DNA of 64,000 nt from Limnohabitans sp. (lineage in GTDB: Bacteria > Pseudomonadota > Gammaproteobacteria > Burkholderiales > Burkholderiaceae_C): the NCBI RefSeq assembly GCF_023910625.1, contig NZ_JAAVVW010000003.1:2232001-2296000 (forward strand), read 5' to 3'. Position 1 is the first letter of the stretch. The number at the start of each line of letters is the position of its first letter. Below the pieces are notes generated by a model. The model saw nothing but the letters and a program-made list of their open reading frames with translations, made no database searches and was not told where the DNA came from. A program made the translations under genes and the position numbers. Below are positions 1-8,209 of this stretch, piece after piece.

Positions 1-671
1 CTGACGTATGCGCCATTTGCGCAAGGGTTGGCCATCGCGCAATTGTTGCAGCAGATAAGGCAACCACCGACGTGCTTGCTGCGCAGACACCAAAGGGTGG
101 CCAGCAGCACTGGCCGGGCAGGCGCGGTGCGCGTTGACAAACTGTGCCACCACATTCAGATTGTCCGAATCATCGGGGTTATGGGCCACGATCTTGAAAC
201 CAGCGGTTTCAAGCAAGTTGCGCAAGGTCTTGCCAGTGAAGTACAAGGTGTGCGCCCTGAAAAACATGTAATGCGGCGAACACAAGCGCAGGGCGTTGGG
301 CACCTCGATGTAAAGCAGGCCTGCGGGCTTGAGTTTTTCGCCTATGGTGCGCAAGGCTGAGACGGGTTCTGGCAAATGCTCAAGCACATGAAACATGGAA
401 ATCAGGTCCAAAGAACCTGCTGCCTCACTGGCCAGACCTTGTTGCAAGGTGACGTTGTTGACCTCAATACCCAGCATGTGCCGGGCGTAGCTGGCATAAC
501 CCGCGTGGGGTTCAATGCCCTTGGCCTGAAAGCCCAGGGTGTGCATCAGATAAACGAACTCGCCACTGCTGGAGCCAATGTCCAGACTGCGTCGGGCATG
601 GGTGTTTTGGGCGGGGTCCAGTCCCAAGCTGTTTTGGCGCAACCATTGTCAACGCCATTGGGCATTGCGGC
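1..671 (-). pseudogene. SAM-dependent methyltransferase, 3' portion (interrupted gene, continues off the left edge)
   Basis: Reading the minus strand from 671 to 1 gives one continuous frame: a Rossmann methyltransferase segment with LDIGSSSGEF (SAM-binding motif I), GIEPHAGYASYARHMLG, then FHVLEHLPEPV and LLYIEVPN, as in class I methyltransferases of the Methyltransf_23 type. The matching 5' part with a zinc ribbon lies at 11309-11827. The frame carries a TGA stop (649-651, minus strand) just before motif I, so this half cannot be reached from the true start. The C-terminus lies beyond the window. The gene is split by a 10.9-kb insertion and is almost certainly inactive. In this family the substrate is often a nucleotide sugar or small metabolite; nothing here says which. 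Confidence 0.8.
427..671. repeat. 245-bp perfect direct repeat, copy A
   Basis: Bases 427-671 are identical to 11309-11553 at a constant offset of 10882, checked line by line with no gap or mismatch seen. The repeat is an internal piece of the methyltransferase gene. It starts at ACTGGCCAGACC and ends at GGCATTGCGGC. Copy A joins the 3' part of the gene on its left and the truncated PIN toxin on its right. Confidence 0.93.
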
Positions 672-1086
672 TTCCCTCGATACCAACATTTTGGTGCGCT
701 ACATCGTCAAGGACGATGATCGCCAGTCGATGGTTGTCGCAAAAGTCTTTGAGCATCACATTCGTAAGTCAGAAAGCTTGTGGGTACCAGTCACAGTCAT
801 GCTTGAGCTGGAATGGGTTTTGCGCTCAAGGTACAAATTCTCCAAAACGGATGTCATCCGAACAATGTCCGGATTGCTAAACACTTTCGAGCTTGAGTTT
901 GAATCGGAGGGCGCGATAGAGCAAGCGCTTTCCAGTTACGAGGACGGCATCGCCGACTTCGCGGAGTGTTTGCATCTGGCGCTGGCCCGCAAGGGCAATG
1001 CACTTCCGTTCCTCACCCTTGACGAAAAGGCTTCAAAGGCATCCGGTGCGAGGCTACCCGAAATCCTGATTTTTTTACGCCCATAG
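658..1086 (+). CDS. PIN-domain toxin (VapC-like), 5' end lost at an insertion junction
   Basis: From residue 6 onward the protein reads SLDTNILVRYIVKDD, the normal N-terminus of a VapC-like PIN ribonuclease. Further acidic active-site residues are visible in MLELEWVLRS, DGIADFAEC and FLTLDEKAS, so the nuclease core is complete. The codon before SLDTN spans base 671/672, where the methyltransferase repeat ends, so the native ATG and the usual upstream antitoxin gene are gone. The nearest in-frame start is TTG at 658 inside the repeat, giving about 142 aa; an upstream ATG at 598 is also open. PIN toxins cut RNA with Mg2+ and are normally held by a co-transcribed antitoxin, which is absent here. 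It may be silent or a remnant. Confidence 0.7.
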   Translation: MGIAASLDTNILVRYIVKDDDRQSMVVAKVFEHHIRKSESLWVPVTVMLELEWVLRSRYKFSKTDVIRTMSGLLNTFELEFESEGAIEQALSSYEDGIADFAECLHLALARKGNALPFLTLDEKASKASGARLPEILIFLRP

Positions 1087-1110
1087 CAATACTGAATCAG
1101 CTCAATTTGT

Positions 1111-1144
1111 TGTAATTGCCTCGTTAGCGTGGTGTAATTGCACC
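1111..1144. promoter_or_regulatory. Candidate operator of the Xre/RES toxin-antitoxin pair
   Basis: TGTAATTGC occurs at 1111-1119 and again at 1133-1141, 22 bp apart (two helical turns). The second copy is centred in the near-palindrome GGTGTAATTGCACC (1131-1144) that touches the antitoxin ATG at 1145. This placement fits autorepression by the HTH antitoxin; binding is inferred. Confidence 0.45.
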
Positions 1145-1660
1145 ATGAAAACACAAATCGTCTCTGCCAACACCACCCCCCGCAGCGCTGCGCTCTCGGC
1201 CCTGTGGGCCATGCTGGACGCGCCAGACACCAACGAATCGCTGCCAGATTCCACACGCGTTATGGTGGGCGCACGTCTGGCCAGTCTTTCCAGCGTTGGG
1301 GCCTGCAAGCTCCTCAAACGCGGCATTTCCAGTCAAGCCATTGGGCCGCTGGGCGATTACCTTGGGCTGGGCAAAGGGGTGATTGCAGAGTACCTTGATC
1401 TGGACCGCAGCACCGCCAACCGCCGTGCTGCCAAAGGGCAACTGCTGCCCATCCATTCGGCTGAAAGCGTGTTGCGTTTACTGGAACTTGGGCAAATGGC
1501 CACCGACACCTTTGAGACGGAAGAAGAAGCCTCAGCTTGGCTGCGACGCCCTCACCCCATGCTGGATGGCGACAGCCCGCTGGAGTTGGCCAAAACCAGT
1601 TACGGTGCACAGCGCGTGAAAGACATTCTGATTGCCATCCGATACGGCGGTGTCGTTTGA
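1145..1660 (+). CDS. Xre/MbcA/ParS-type antitoxin (DUF2384)
   Basis: The 171-aa protein has a Xre-like N-terminal helix-turn-helix region (LSSVGACKLLKRGIS through DRSTANRRAAKG). Its C-terminus (about 100-171) carries the DUF2384 signature SAWLRRPHPMLDG, SPLELAKTSYGAQRVKDIL and a terminal GG. Antitoxins of this class bind the RES toxin, block its active site with the C-terminus and repress their own promoter. The stop TGA overlaps the TTG start of the toxin, so the two are translationally coupled. It sits inside the block that splits the methyltransferase gene, as expected for a selfish, horizontally moved pair. Confidence 0.88.
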   Translation: MKTQIVSANTTPRSAALSALWAMLDAPDTNESLPDSTRVMVGARLASLSSVGACKLLKRGISSQAIGPLGDYLGLGKGVIAEYLDLDRSTANRRAAKGQLLPIHSAESVLRLLELGQMATDTFETEEEASAWLRRPHPMLDGDSPLELAKTSYGAQRVKDILIAIRYGGVV

Positions 1661-2133
1661 CCACGGTCTGGCGCATTGGCTTTTGCGAAAACCCCACACT
1701 GCCCACCTCTGCTGTCCTCTCCACGCTGGGTTTTGGATCGACCTTGGGCAATGGCCGATGGCATGTCAAGGGTGCGCAGCAAGTGGTTTATGCAGCTTCT
1801 AACCGCGCGCTCTGCCAGTTGGAAAAACGCGTTCACAGCAACGGTGCCCATCCAAAAAACCAGGCCTTGATGCAACTGGAAATCCCAGATGACAGCCTCC
1901 TTATGGCAGCGAGCGATTTGGGACTGCCCGCCGACTGGCAAAGCAATGAGGCGGCAACACAAGCTTTTGGCTTGGCCTGGCTTGAATCGATGGCCAGCCT
2001 GGGGCTCTGGGTGCCCTCCTTTATTGAGCCGTCAGAGATGAATCTGTTGATCAACCCAGCGCACCCCGATTACCGCAGAATATTGCTCGAAATTGAGCGC
2101 TACCCCTTCAGGTTTGACCCCCGCTTGTTTTAG
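1657..2133 (+). CDS. RES-domain toxin (NAD+-depleting type)
   Basis: The 158-aa reading frame starts TTVWRIGF and continues with NGRWHVKGAQQVVYAASNRALCQLEKRVH, the RES fold pattern (R and Y/S residues of the NAD site), ending NLLINPAHPDYRRI...PFRFDPRLF, a typical RES C-terminus. RES toxins consume NAD+ in the cytoplasm and arrest growth. The start chosen is TTG at 1657 because it overlaps the antitoxin stop and leaves the family-typical N-terminus; the frame is open further upstream inside the antitoxin gene. With the gene before it this is a complete type II pair. Confidence 0.87.
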   Translation: MTTVWRIGFCENPTLPTSAVLSTLGFGSTLGNGRWHVKGAQQVVYAASNRALCQLEKRVHSNGAHPKNQALMQLEIPDDSLLMAASDLGLPADWQSNEAATQAFGLAWLESMASLGLWVPSFIEPSEMNLLINPAHPDYRRILLEIERYPFRFDPRLF

Positions 2134-2420
2134 CGCAGCGGTCCAAAGCATAAGAAGAATAAGTTCAAAGCCGCCAACCCTCTATGTTTGGAGGCTTCTT
2201 CATTTGCAGCGCAAAGTGTTTTACTTCTTGCCAGGCGGCAAATCCGTGCAGCTAACATGCGCCACTTCCGCCGCCATGCCAAGGCTTTCGCCAAGAGTTG
2301 GGTGTGGGTGGATAGTTTTGCCGATATCGCACCTTAGGCCCCTTGCTGCCTTTCCGCAAACGTCTGCTTTGGATGGGTTGGCTTGATCGCTCTGAGCGAC
2401 ACAGTTTTCGATAACCGCGT

Positions 2421-3329
2421 TCAGAGCTTCCACGGGGCTGGCGAGAGCCCCGATCTGCACGCATCCAGGAAAGCACGGACACGCCTGGGCATGCCGAGTC
2501 TCGTCTTTGTAAGCGCAAGCACCGGCGCATCGTGCATTCGCCATTGGGGAAGAAGTTCGACCAGCTTGCCGCTCGCAATCAGTGGCCCCACTTGCCACTC
2601 TGATCGAACCATGACCCCGAGGCCGTTGAGAGCCCAACTCGTGATCATCGCGCCGTCGTTTGATGACAGCGGCCCAAGGATCCGCACGCTGACAGGCTTG
2701 CTTTGGCCGGTCTTAAAAAACGACCACCGCACCAAGTCCTCGTCGTTCTCGGTTATCGGCAGGCACGGCAACTGCGCGAGTTGGCTGGGGTGAGTTAAGG
2801 TCCCTGCAAGACGGCGTGCGAGATCCGGGCTGGCACAAAGGACCCTCCGATTCGGCGCCAGCAAGTGTTGCACCCAGGTCGAGTCCCGCAGACCACCAAT
2901 GTGAATGACGACATCGTTTGTGGTCGCTTCGCGCAAGGGGTTGTCCGACAAACGAACATTGATGGTCACTCCGCCGTTGGCGCGGTGGAAGTCGCGGACG
3001 ATGGTCGCGAGATGTTCCCGTCCAAAGCCGAAAGGCGCCGACACGCGCAGTGAGCCCGCCAGCGGCCCCTTGTCACCGGCGACCACCTCCGCCAGCCCCT
3101 CAATGCGTAAGAGGACCGCGCTCGCCTCATCGCGCAACCGCTCCCCCTCCTCCGTAAGTCGGACGCCGCGCGAACCACGAACGGCCAAGCTGACGCCGAG
3201 ATCCGCTTCCAGGCGTTTCAGGCGGCTGGTAAGAGCGGGCGGTGTCACGCCCAAGATCCGGGCTGTGGCGGCCAGCGATCCTGTACCTCCCAAGGCGTGG
3301 AATAAACGTAGGTCTTCAAGATCAGGCAT
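2421..3329 (-). CDS. LysR-family transcriptional regulator
   Basis: The 302-aa protein begins with a winged helix (residues 4-62: LEDLRLFHALGGTGSLAATARILGVT, SRLKRLEADLGVSL) followed by a LysR substrate-binding domain (about 90-295) of the CrgA/GcvA-like subgroup. It is divergent from the D-hydroxyaspartate dehydratase-like gene, with 91 bp between the starts. This makes it the likely activator of the dehydratase, importer and RidA genes, sensing an amino acid. The LysR gene and its neighbours to 7.93 kb have a Cupriavidus/Burkholderia-like codon style with more GC than the flanks. Confidence 0.9.
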   Translation of the reverse strand: MPDLEDLRLFHALGGTGSLAATARILGVTPPALTSRLKRLEADLGVSLAVRGSRGVRLTEEGERLRDEASAVLLRIEGLAEVVAGDKGPLAGSLRVSAPFGFGREHLATIVRDFHRANGGVTINVRLSDNPLREATTNDVVIHIGGLRDSTWVQHLLAPNRRVLCASPDLARRLAGTLTHPSQLAQLPCLPITENDEDLVRWSFFKTGQSKPVSVRILGPLSSNDGAMITSWALNGLGVMVRSEWQVGPLIASGKLVELLPQWRMHDAPVLALTKTRLGMPRRVRAFLDACRSGLSPAPWKL

Positions 3330-3358
3330 TCACCCATTATAAATGCTGGAAAAACTCA

Positions 3359-3374
3359 CCGTTAACCAAAACGG
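3359..3374. promoter_or_regulatory. Candidate LysR-type operator
   Basis: CCGTT-AACCAA-AACGG is a perfect 5-bp inverted repeat with a 6-bp spacer, lying between the divergent lysR (start 3329) and dehydratase (start 3421) genes. A TATAAAT stretch at 3338-3344 may be a -10 box. Position and symmetry fit a LysR box; the sites are otherwise unproven. Confidence 0.35.
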
Positions 3375-3420
3375 GGATATGACAACTCATACTGACGTCT
3401 TCGTTACACATACAGCCACC

Positions 3421-4554
3421 ATGACCGCACTTAACAATCTGCAAACTCCGGCAGCCATCATCGACACGGTACGCATGCAGCGAAACATTCATCGCATGCA
3501 GCGGCGTATGGACGAACTTGGCGTGCGCTTTCGTCCTCACGTGAAGACAACAAAGTGCCTGCCTGTGGTGCGTGCGCAGATCGCCGCAGGCGCCCAGGGC
3601 ATTACCGTCTCGACCTTGAAGGAAGCGCAGCAGTTCTTCGAAGCCGGGTTGACAGACATCCTGTACGCCGTTGGTATCGTCGCGACGAAGTTGGGCGCGG
3701 CGCATGACCTCCGCAAACAGGGCTGCGAACTCAAGCTGATCACGGACAGCCTAGAAGGCGCACGAACGATCGCGACGTTCGCGCGTCAGCACGCGGCCAT
3801 CTTCGAGGTCTGGATCGAGATCGATTCTGATGGCCACCGTTCCGGTGTCAAGCCGGAGGACGATGTGCTGATCGAGATCGCGCGGGCGCTCGTCGACGGA
3901 GGCGCAAAACTGGGGGGCGTGATGACGCATGCGGGGTCGAGCTACGAGTGCAGCGACCGAACGAGCCTAGTCGCCATCGCCGAACAGGAACGGGCAGGCG
4001 CCGTCCGCGCGGCCGAGCGTATCCGTGCTGCAGGCCTGGCCTGTCCGGGCGTCAGCATCGGCTCCACCCCCACCGCGCTGGAGGCCAAGCGACTCGACGG
4101 TGTGACCGAAGTGCGCGCGGGGGTCTATGTCTTCCAGGATCTCGTGATGCACAACGTCGGTGTCTGCTCGACCGACGACCTCGCGTTGAGCGTGCTGACC
4201 ACGGTCATCGGCCACCAAGTGGAGAAGGGGTGGGCGATCGTGGATGCCGGCTGGATGGCCATGAGCCGCGATCGCGGAACGCAGAAGCAACGCCGCGACT
4301 TCGGCTATGGCCAGGTTTGCATGCAGGAAGGCGAACTCCTGCCCGGCTTCATCCTTGGCAGCGCGAACCAGGAGCACGGCATTGTGTCTCGATCAGGCGA
4401 GCCGGACGCCGACATTGCACGGCGCTTCCCCGTTGGGACACGGCTGCGCATTCTTCCGAACCATGCCTGCGCGACCGGCGCACAGTATCCGCACTACCAG
4501 GCGCTGCTCCCGGATGGCCGCACGGAGGAGTGGTCGCGGTTCTTCGGCTGGTAA
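3421..4554 (+). CDS. D-threo-3-hydroxyaspartate dehydratase-like / DSD1-family PLP enzyme
   Basis: The 377-aa protein has the fold-III alanine-racemase-like barrel of the DSD1 family. RPHVKTTK contains the PLP lysine, and PNHACAT near the C-terminus holds the His-Cys pair that binds Zn in D-serine dehydratases. Its sequence resembles, from memory, the Delftia D-threo-3-hydroxyaspartate dehydratase (for example DGVTEVRAGVYVF and VDAGWMAMSRDRGT). That enzyme converts hydroxyaspartate to oxaloacetate and ammonia through an enamine. Start 3421 matches the family N-terminus (TPAAIID after about 9 residues); ATG at 3343 and 3379 are in frame. The neighbouring importer and RidA support a catabolic role. 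D-serine dehydratase or 3-hydroxyaspartate aldolase activity are alternatives. Confidence 0.78.
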   Translation: MTALNNLQTPAAIIDTVRMQRNIHRMQRRMDELGVRFRPHVKTTKCLPVVRAQIAAGAQGITVSTLKEAQQFFEAGLTDILYAVGIVATKLGAAHDLRKQGCELKLITDSLEGARTIATFARQHAAIFEVWIEIDSDGHRSGVKPEDDVLIEIARALVDGGAKLGGVMTHAGSSYECSDRTSLVAIAEQERAGAVRAAERIRAAGLACPGVSIGSTPTALEAKRLDGVTEVRAGVYVFQDLVMHNVGVCSTDDLALSVLTTVIGHQVEKGWAIVDAGWMAMSRDRGTQKQRRDFGYGQVCMQEGELLPGFILGSANQEHGIVSRSGEPDADIARRFPVGTRLRILPNHACATGAQYPHYQALLPDGRTEEWSRFFGW

Positions 4555-4760
4555 CGCGGATCTCGCGCGAACCGCATCAAGCCACCGTGATGTTTGTTAA
4601 CCCAACAACCGATCGCCCGATTTGCGTCATGGACGGGAACGCAATAACCACTGTGCGTACTGACGCTGCCGGTGCCGTGAGCCTGCAGCTGTTAGATCGC
4701 CCAGTGAACACGTGACAACACACGAGTCCCGCCACCAACCTCAAATAAGGAGTTTTTCTC

Positions 4761-5651
4761 ATGAAGAAGTCGATGATTGTTCTAGCCGCTGCTTTTGCAG
4801 CGACAGCGGCCCAGGCCGACACCCTCAAGAAAATCAAGGACACCGGCTCGGTGACCATGGGCGTCCGCGAGTCATCCGGGGCATTGAGCTACACCTTGGG
4901 CAACGACCGCTACGCCGGCTACCATGTCGAGATCTGCCAGCGCGCGCTGAGCGACATCCAAAAGCAGCTCGGCATGGCCAAGCTGGACGTCAAGTACCAG
5001 CCTGTGACATCGCAAAACCGCATTCCCCTGGTGCAAAACGGCACGGTGGACATCGAGTGTGGCTCCACCACGAACAATGCGACGCGTCAGAAGGACGTCG
5101 CGTTCGCGGTGACCACGTTCGTCGACGAAGTTCGCATTGCAGTGCGCAGGGACTCTGGCATCAACGGCATTGGTGATCTGGCAGGCAAGCGCGTGGCCAC
5201 CACCACCGGCACCACTTCGGTGCAGACGCTGCGCAAACACCAGCGCGCCAACGGCGTCAACTTTATCGAGGTGTTTGGCAAAGACCACTCGGATAGCTTC
5301 CTGTTGCTCGAATCAGGCCGTGCAGACGCGTTCGTGATTGACGGCGCTACCCTCGCTGGCAACATCGCTCGCTCCAAGGCGCCGGCCGACTTCAAGATCG
5401 TCGGCGAAGTGCTGTCGGTCGAGCCAATCGCCATCATGATGCGTCGGGACGATCCCGCGTTAAAGAAGGCTGTGGACGACAGCATCAAGGGCATGATTTC
5501 TTCGGGCGAGATCAATAAGCTCTATGACAAGTGGTTCATGCAGCCGATCCCACCAGGCAACACCAAGGTAGGCCTCGCCATGAGCGAATCGACCAAGCAG
5601 GCCCTGGCCAGCCCGAACGACAAACCGATGGAAAAGTACGTCGTGAAGTGA
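4761..5651 (+). CDS. gltI: Glutamate/aspartate-type ABC transporter, periplasmic binding protein
   Basis: The 296-aa protein begins with a signal peptide (MKKSMIVLAAAFAATAAQA, cut before DTL) and a family 3 solute-binding domain: DTGSVTMGVRESSGALSY, DIECGSTTNNATR and the C-terminal KLYDKWFMQPIPP. This is the pattern of GltI/AatJ acidic amino acid receptors. A strong ribosome site (AAGGAG) sits 8 bases before the ATG. It is the first gene of the importer and follows the dehydratase by about 200 bp. In this setting the natural ligand may be hydroxyaspartate rather than glutamate, which is inference. Confidence 0.88.
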   Translation: MKKSMIVLAAAFAATAAQADTLKKIKDTGSVTMGVRESSGALSYTLGNDRYAGYHVEICQRALSDIQKQLGMAKLDVKYQPVTSQNRIPLVQNGTVDIECGSTTNNATRQKDVAFAVTTFVDEVRIAVRRDSGINGIGDLAGKRVATTTGTTSVQTLRKHQRANGVNFIEVFGKDHSDSFLLLESGRADAFVIDGATLAGNIARSKAPADFKIVGEVLSVEPIAIMMRRDDPALKKAVDDSIKGMISSGEINKLYDKWFMQPIPPGNTKVGLAMSESTKQALASPNDKPMEKYVVK

Positions 5652-5810
5652 TCGGTCGCGAACGCATTGTGATCGGGTGACCGCACCCGCGCTCCGCCAG
5701 GTGTTCGCACTCTCCAAGAGCGTGGGCCGCGCTCCTTCTTTGTCGGCACCTTGGCCGACGGTCGAACCAGCAACAATCAACAAGCGTCGTGAGAACGACT
5801 GGAGACCGCC

Positions 5811-6521
5811 TTGAGCAGCACGTGGGATTGGCAGGTGTTCCTGCAAGACACCGGGGGAGGACAGACCTACCTCCAGTGGATGATGTCGGCCTGGGGCTGG
5901 ACGCTGTCGGTGGCGTCGCTCGCGCTCATCGTGGCGCTATTCTTCGGTTCCTTGGTGGGCATCTTGCGAACCACGCCCAACAGGTGGTTCGTCGCGATCG
6001 GCACAGTGTGGACGGAGCTGTTCCGCAACATTCCGCTGCTGGTACAGATCTTTCTCTGGTACCACGTATTGCCGTCGATCTTCCTGACGCTGCGCGGCGT
6101 GCCGTCGTTCATCCTGGTGGTGTTCGCGCTCGGCTTCTTCACGTCCGCTCGCATTTCTGAGCAGGTCCGCGCCGGTATCCAGGCGTTACCCCAAGGTCAG
6201 CGCTATGCTGGTCTGGCCGTCGGGCTGACTTTGCCGCAGACCTACCGCTACGTGCTCTTGCCGATGGCGTTTCGCATCGTCATTCCGCCGCTGACGTCGG
6301 AGTCGATGAACATCGTTAAGAACTCATCGGTGGCGTTTGCCGTGAGCATCATGGAGCTGACCTTCTTCGCACTGCAGGTGCAGGAAGAAACGTCGCGCGG
6401 AATTGAGGTCTATCTCGCGGTCACCGGCCTGTATTTCATCTCCGCGTTCACCATCAACCGGCTCGCGCTGTTCATCGAGAACCGCGTGCAGGTGCCCGGC
6501 ATTCTCGGGGGCGCGAAATGA
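5811..6521 (+). CDS. gltJ: Glutamate/aspartate ABC transporter permease
   Basis: The 236-aa inner-membrane protein of the HisM/GltJ type has about five membrane segments, the early ETLFRNIPLLVQ-like stretch (TELFRNIPLLVQIFLWY) and the cytoplasmic EAA loop (GLAVGLTLPQTYRYVLLPMAFR). The start is TTG at 5811, six bases after GGAG; no ATG is available at this position. Its stop overlaps the next permease start (ATGA), indicating a coupled pair. It forms one half of the channel for acidic amino acids. Confidence 0.88.
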   Translation: MSSTWDWQVFLQDTGGGQTYLQWMMSAWGWTLSVASLALIVALFFGSLVGILRTTPNRWFVAIGTVWTELFRNIPLLVQIFLWYHVLPSIFLTLRGVPSFILVVFALGFFTSARISEQVRAGIQALPQGQRYAGLAVGLTLPQTYRYVLLPMAFRIVIPPLTSESMNIVKNSSVAFAVSIMELTFFALQVQEETSRGIEVYLAVTGLYFISAFTINRLALFIENRVQVPGILGGAK

Positions 6522-7183
6522 ATCTTGATTTCTCGTTCTTCACCTGGGACACGATCTCGAGCTTTGTGCTCAAGGGTCTTTGGTTCTCGTTCCAGCTAAC
6601 GATCGTGGCCACCATTGGCGGCATCATTCTCGGCACCTTGCTGGCCCTGATGCGGCTTTCGGGCAAGCCGTTCCTGGTGCTGCCGGCCGCTGCCTATGTC
6701 AACACCATGCGGTCGATTCCGCTGCTGATGGTGATCTTGTGGTTCTTCCTGCTGATTCCGTTGCTGATCGGTCGCCCGATGGGAGCCGAGGTGTCGGCGC
6801 TAATCACCTTCACGCTGTTCGAAGCGGCCTACTTCTCCGAGATCATGCGAGCTGGCATCCAGTCGGTGCCCAAGGGGCAGGTGCATGCGGGTTATGCGGT
6901 GGGCATGACCTATCCGCAGTGCATGCAGCTGATCGTGTTGCCGCAGGCGTTTCGCAACATGCTGCCGGTGCTGCTGACCCAGAGCATCATTTTGTTCCAG
7001 GACACGTCGCTGGTCTATGCGATCGGCGCCTACGACCTGCTCAAGGGCATGGAGATTGCCGGCCGCAACTTCAACCGGCCGGTGGAGACCTACCTGGTGG
7101 CTGCGGTCGTGTACTTCATCATCTGTTTCAGTCTGTCGATGCTGGTGCGTCGTCTGCAGAAGAAGATCCAGATCATCCGTTGA
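6518..7183 (+). CDS. gltK: Glutamate/aspartate ABC transporter permease
   Basis: The 221-aa polytopic protein starts by overlapping the gltJ stop. It shows the family motifs NTMRSIPLLMVILWFF and the EAA loop YAVGMTYPQCMQLIVLPQAFRNMLP. It pairs with the preceding permease. Twelve bases separate it from the ATPase gene, consistent with one transcript gltIJKL. Confidence 0.88.
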   Translation: MNLDFSFFTWDTISSFVLKGLWFSFQLTIVATIGGIILGTLLALMRLSGKPFLVLPAAAYVNTMRSIPLLMVILWFFLLIPLLIGRPMGAEVSALITFTLFEAAYFSEIMRAGIQSVPKGQVHAGYAVGMTYPQCMQLIVLPQAFRNMLPVLLTQSIILFQDTSLVYAIGAYDLLKGMEIAGRNFNRPVETYLVAAVVYFIICFSLSMLVRRLQKKIQIIR

Positions 7184-7195
7184 GTCGAGAGCAAA

Positions 7196-7930
7196 ATGAT
7201 TGAAATCAAGAACGTTTCCAAGTGGTACGGCAGCTTCCAGGTGCTGACCGACAACACCACCATGATCAAGAAGGGTGACGTGGTGGTGGTCTGCGGTCCG
7301 TCGGGCTCCGGCAAGTCCACGCTGATCAAGACCGTCAACGCGCTCGAACCGTTCCAGATGGGCGATATCATCGTCGACGGCATTTCGGTCTCGAACCCTA
7401 AGACCGACCTACCGAAGCTGCGGGCTCGGGTGGGCATGGTGTTCCAGCACTTCGAGCTCTTTCCCCACCTCACCGTCACCGAAAACCTGACGCTGGCTCA
7501 GATCAAGGTGCTGGGCCGCAGCGCCGAAGAGGCCAAGACGCGTGGGTTGAAGATGCTCGATCGCGTCGGGCTGGTGGTGCACAAGGACAAGTACCCGGGG
7601 CAACTGTCCGGCGGCCAGCAGCAGCGCGTGGCGATTGCCCGCGCGCTCAGCATGGACCCGATCGTCATGTTGTTCGACGAGCCGACCTCGGCGCTCGACC
7701 CGGAGATGGTGGGCGAAGTGCTCGACGTGATGGTGCAACTCGCCCAAGAAGGCATGACGATGATGTGCGTTACCCACGAGATGGGGTTCGCGCGCAAGGT
7801 CAGCCACCGCGTCGTCTTCATGGACGCCGGCAAGATCATCGAGGACTGCACACGCGATGAGTTCTTCGGCAATCCCGATGCGCGGACACCGCGTGCCAAG
7901 GACTTTCTGTCGAAGATTCTCCAGCACTGA
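7196..7930 (+). CDS. gltL: Amino acid ABC transporter ATPase
   Basis: The 244-aa protein carries Walker [11 protein letters not shown]-loop [10 protein letters not shown], signature [15 protein letters not shown], Walker [13 protein letters not shown] and the switch His in VTHEMGFA. This is the complete set for a polar amino acid importer ATPase (GltL/GlnQ). It energises the two permeases before it and ends the import operon. About 280 bases without a convincing gene follow before ridA. Confidence 0.92.
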   Translation: MIEIKNVSKWYGSFQVLTDNTTMIKKGDVVVVCGPSGSGKSTLIKTVNALEPFQMGDIIVDGISVSNPKTDLPKLRARVGMVFQHFELFPHLTVTENLTLAQIKVLGRSAEEAKTRGLKMLDRVGLVVHKDKYPGQLSGGQQQRVAIARALSMDPIVMLFDEPTSALDPEMVGEVLDVMVQLAQEGMTMMCVTHEMGFARKVSHRVVFMDAGKIIEDCTRDEFFGNPDARTPRAKDFLSKILQH

Positions 7931-8209
7931 GTGTGGTGGCTGACCAAGAACACGGCCAACCTGGTGACGCTGTCAGCGCTGAGCAATATGTGGATGGCGC
8001 GCAGGCGGCTTTTGGATATGGCCCAGGGATGAACGCGCCCGCAAACGGCCAAAGAGATGTGAAGAGGGTCGAAATCTACCTTCAAACACCTTGCAAAGCG
8101 CGGGAATTTCCGTCATTTGAAAAGCTGCGTGTCAGCGCCCGTTTCGGCGGGTGATGCGTAGACCTTCCCTCAACGTGCCTGAAGAGTTTTTTTATGAGGA
8201 GTTTCTAGT

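Noticed and set aside
649..651. TGA in the methyltransferase as a selenocysteine codon, given selD nearby
   Set aside because: The position appears to be Trp in the family, no active-site Cys is expected, and I see no SECIS-like hairpin right after it.
376..657. Plus-strand reading of the methyltransferase repeat as an N-terminal part of the PIN protein
   Set aside because: The sequence is antisense to the methyltransferase and occurs again at 11309-11553 without the PIN gene, so it is junction sequence and not a native domain.
7933..8154. 73-aa frame between gltL and ridA
   Set aside because: No domain, start directly after the gltL stop without a ribosome site; treated as intergenic.
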